A stretch of DNA of 64,000 nt from Reticulitermes lucifugus (Eukaryota; Arthropoda; Insecta; Blattodea; Rhinotermitidae), in assembly GCA_026260175.1 (NCBI GenBank), contig JAKCWW010000089.1, positions 86,706 to 150,705 of the forward strand. The letters run 5' to 3'. Positions within the stretch are counted from its first letter, which is position 1, and every line of letters begins with the position of its first letter. The translations under genes and the position numbers were made by a program. Positions 61,740 to 64,000 of the stretch are shown here, piece after piece. The notes beneath the pieces are model-generated. The model saw only the letters and a list, made by a program, of their open reading frames with translations. It made no database searches and had not been told where the DNA came from.

Positions 61740-64000
61740 CAAAATGTCACTCAATTCAACATTACTGGTAAAGGATTTGACATATTACGCCAAATGCTGG
61801 AATGTTCAATCCTGTTATAGTACAAAGCTTTATTTAAAGATTAGTTTTTAACAACATAAATTTCGAAAAATTATTCGTCACTACTACGGGCATGATATTT
61901 CAAAAACATCCCGAGATATACCATGGGCCCTTAACGGTAGAGCAATTCAATAAGGCAGGTGCCTGGTGTTACCAGTTAAGATATAATAATGAGTGCGACG
62001 AGAATAAAAAATTTACCTTTAATCAGAAAGGCTGTGTGATTATTAGACATCTGCAGATTAAAATATGACAAATAGAACATTCTGTGCTCGCCACCGCCAT
62101 CAAAAAATTGGTGGTCAAGGGTGACATAAACGAACAGAAAAAACGCACAAGCCGTATAGGTATAGCTTAGCGTCTAACACTGTGCCTTCAGTTTATGTTA
62201 CTTTGAAGCGCCCGGAGTTAACCGCAAAATACCGAGATATGAAGCCGATTGTAAGCACTGTGTCGAAAGAAAGTGGATAGACAAAATCCGTAGACTTTAA
62301 CAAAAGTGTTGAGACATTGGACGTACACGAAAGACAATTTAAAATAAGGTTTTACAAGTGGCGTCAAAGTACGTACCATACGAGTGTAGGGAACACCGGG
62401 CTATCATGATGGCAGGCCTCTAAACCAGAAGACATAAAACTTAAATGTCATAATAAAGGTTTTGAATTATTTTTCATCAAATAAATGCACAGCAAGAGAA
62501 GACTGTAAAATAGTGAAGTGAGGGGGTCAATAATTTGCCCTGTTTGTCACATCGAGAAGAAGACGGGCGGAGCATGTAGGGCGCATGGAGAAATAAGAGA
62601 TACATAAAACCTTTTAATCGATATATTGAAGAGAAAAGATTTGGGTATAATTTATGAAGGCTTTTAAATAGGTTATGCGGGGGTAGAATGTACTTATCTG
62701 GCGAGGGATAGGGGCCCGGTAATAAAACTTTGATTTCCTTAAAAGGTGGCGAATTTCGTGAGCAAATAAGACACTATTATCTTCCAAAAGAAATTACAAT
62801 CAAAGGTGTTAATTAGCTTGGGTAAGAAGAACACACGAAGATTGTTCACGTCACCTTACGTATTATTTAGACCTCACTTCGGTCTTTATCGTTTATGAGA
62901 AAGTATTTTTGCTGTAACAGATCGCAAGTTTAATATGTGTTATAAATAATTACACTTAAACGTAACCTGGCAATGGATTAAAGTAATGTCATAATGCAAA
63001 GCAATATCAAAGAACCCAGATTTCAGTCTATAACATTCAGCACTGAAAAATGCCGTCGTATTTTTGCCATACTTTTTTGTTATCTTAAAGAAAATCGTAT
63101 ATAATTCGTTTCCTTAAGGACTTACCTCTGTCGTCAATACAGCGCAGTTCCCTCTTCTATAGGTATAGGCATTTTAAATCCGCCACTATATAACCTGATA
63201 TTAGATGATGAACTGGTTTCTAGTGAGAAATAAATGGATGTGAAACATGTATTTTAAAATGATTCTCTTGAGATCTAGCTTATGAATGGACTTCTTGCAC
63301 AGGGCGTGTTATAAAGGGTCCGTGATGATTGAAATTCGCACAACTATTGCGTAATAGCCATCAATACCTGTCTATACGTATAAAGTGTTCAAAATTTAAA
63401 CACTTTCTGCGTGCATCATTTGTAGGTTTGAGGGTTCTGCAGAAACAAAAATGAAAACACTGAAAGCGCTAGTCTACCATTAAACATGCGTATAACTCGA
63501 TATAACCCTTATATAGCATTGTGAGAATGAAATGCGAACCATATCATTTCAAAGGGGGGTAACTTTACTGATATAATAGCTACGTTTCGAATAGTAGAGG
63601 ATACCTTTGTGATTTTTTCTATTGCCCTGGATGCGTTATTCTTTATTACTTTTGAAAGAGTCTCCAACACGCGTCCGCATGAAACAGCTGTTGTTTCCTC
63701 TTCTCTCCTCCACACCCCTTCCATCGTCATTTCACCCTCTACTAAAAAGAGGGAGCTGTATGACGGAAGGGGTTAAAATTGGATAGAAGAATAACAGTTA
63801 AGGGGAGGTTTACCGTAATTGTTGTTGCTCGGGGAGGGATCTCCGTTCGACAGCGATTGGGTGGGTATTGTATATAGATATTTTGCAGTGAAGGTAGAGG
63901 GGAATATGGAGCTTGGAACTGTAACTTATTGTGAATATAAAACAGAAGACATTTGGCCTTTAACTATATAAAGAAACTGAAAAAGTTTTTTCCATCTTTC
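61740..64000. other. Intron sequence to the right edge, one LINE scrap
   Basis: Plus-strand frame RRRRAEHVGRMEK (about 62548-62605) resembles the LINE block RRMRWAGHVARME. No Scr first coding exon, YPWM motif or other gene is visible up to the edge. Confidence 0.45.

Overview
The window looks like a fragment of a large, AT-rich, repeat-laden animal genome. The only protein-coding exon I can support is the last coding exon of the Hox gene Sex combs reduced (Scr), on the minus strand at 6829-7148. It carries a complete homeodomain and the Scr-type tail, so the source is an arthropod. The mix of degenerate mariner-type transposons, tRNA-derived SINEs and LINE tails is familiar from large hemimetabolous insect genomes (cockroach, termite and relatives). 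That placement is inference from repeat style, not a species call.

Layout: positions 1-6828 lie downstream of Scr (toward Dfd if the cluster has the usual order) and hold AT-rich sequence with one strong fold-back. 6829-7148 is the exon. From 7149 to the right edge the sequence is best read as the intron before the homeobox exon. No exon with a YPWM hexapeptide or an Scr N-terminus is visible, so the intron would exceed 56.8 kb and the first coding exon would lie beyond position 64000.

The intron is crowded with transposable elements. They include a TIR family (ends near GGCGCTTTCGC) that carries an internal GACA/TCTG microsatellite and a recurring ORF ending KVPVILVRF; two mariner/IS630-type transposase relics and one TIR-bounded, internally deleted relative; a hAT-like non-autonomous element; four tRNA-derived SINE families (here called A-D), two copies with visible target-site duplications; and several 3' ends of one LINE lineage. 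Long simple repeats occur at 22.3, 38.0, 41.0, 47.2 and 55.0 kb. Two assembly gaps (29726-29817, 41852-41914) lie in or beside repeats.

Nothing here forms an operon-like or multi-gene system. The points most worth following are the microsatellite-bearing TIR family, a compact hairpin at 43978-44041 that pairs better in the Scr sense direction, the fold-back at 1987-2130, and the high transposon load inside a Hox gene.
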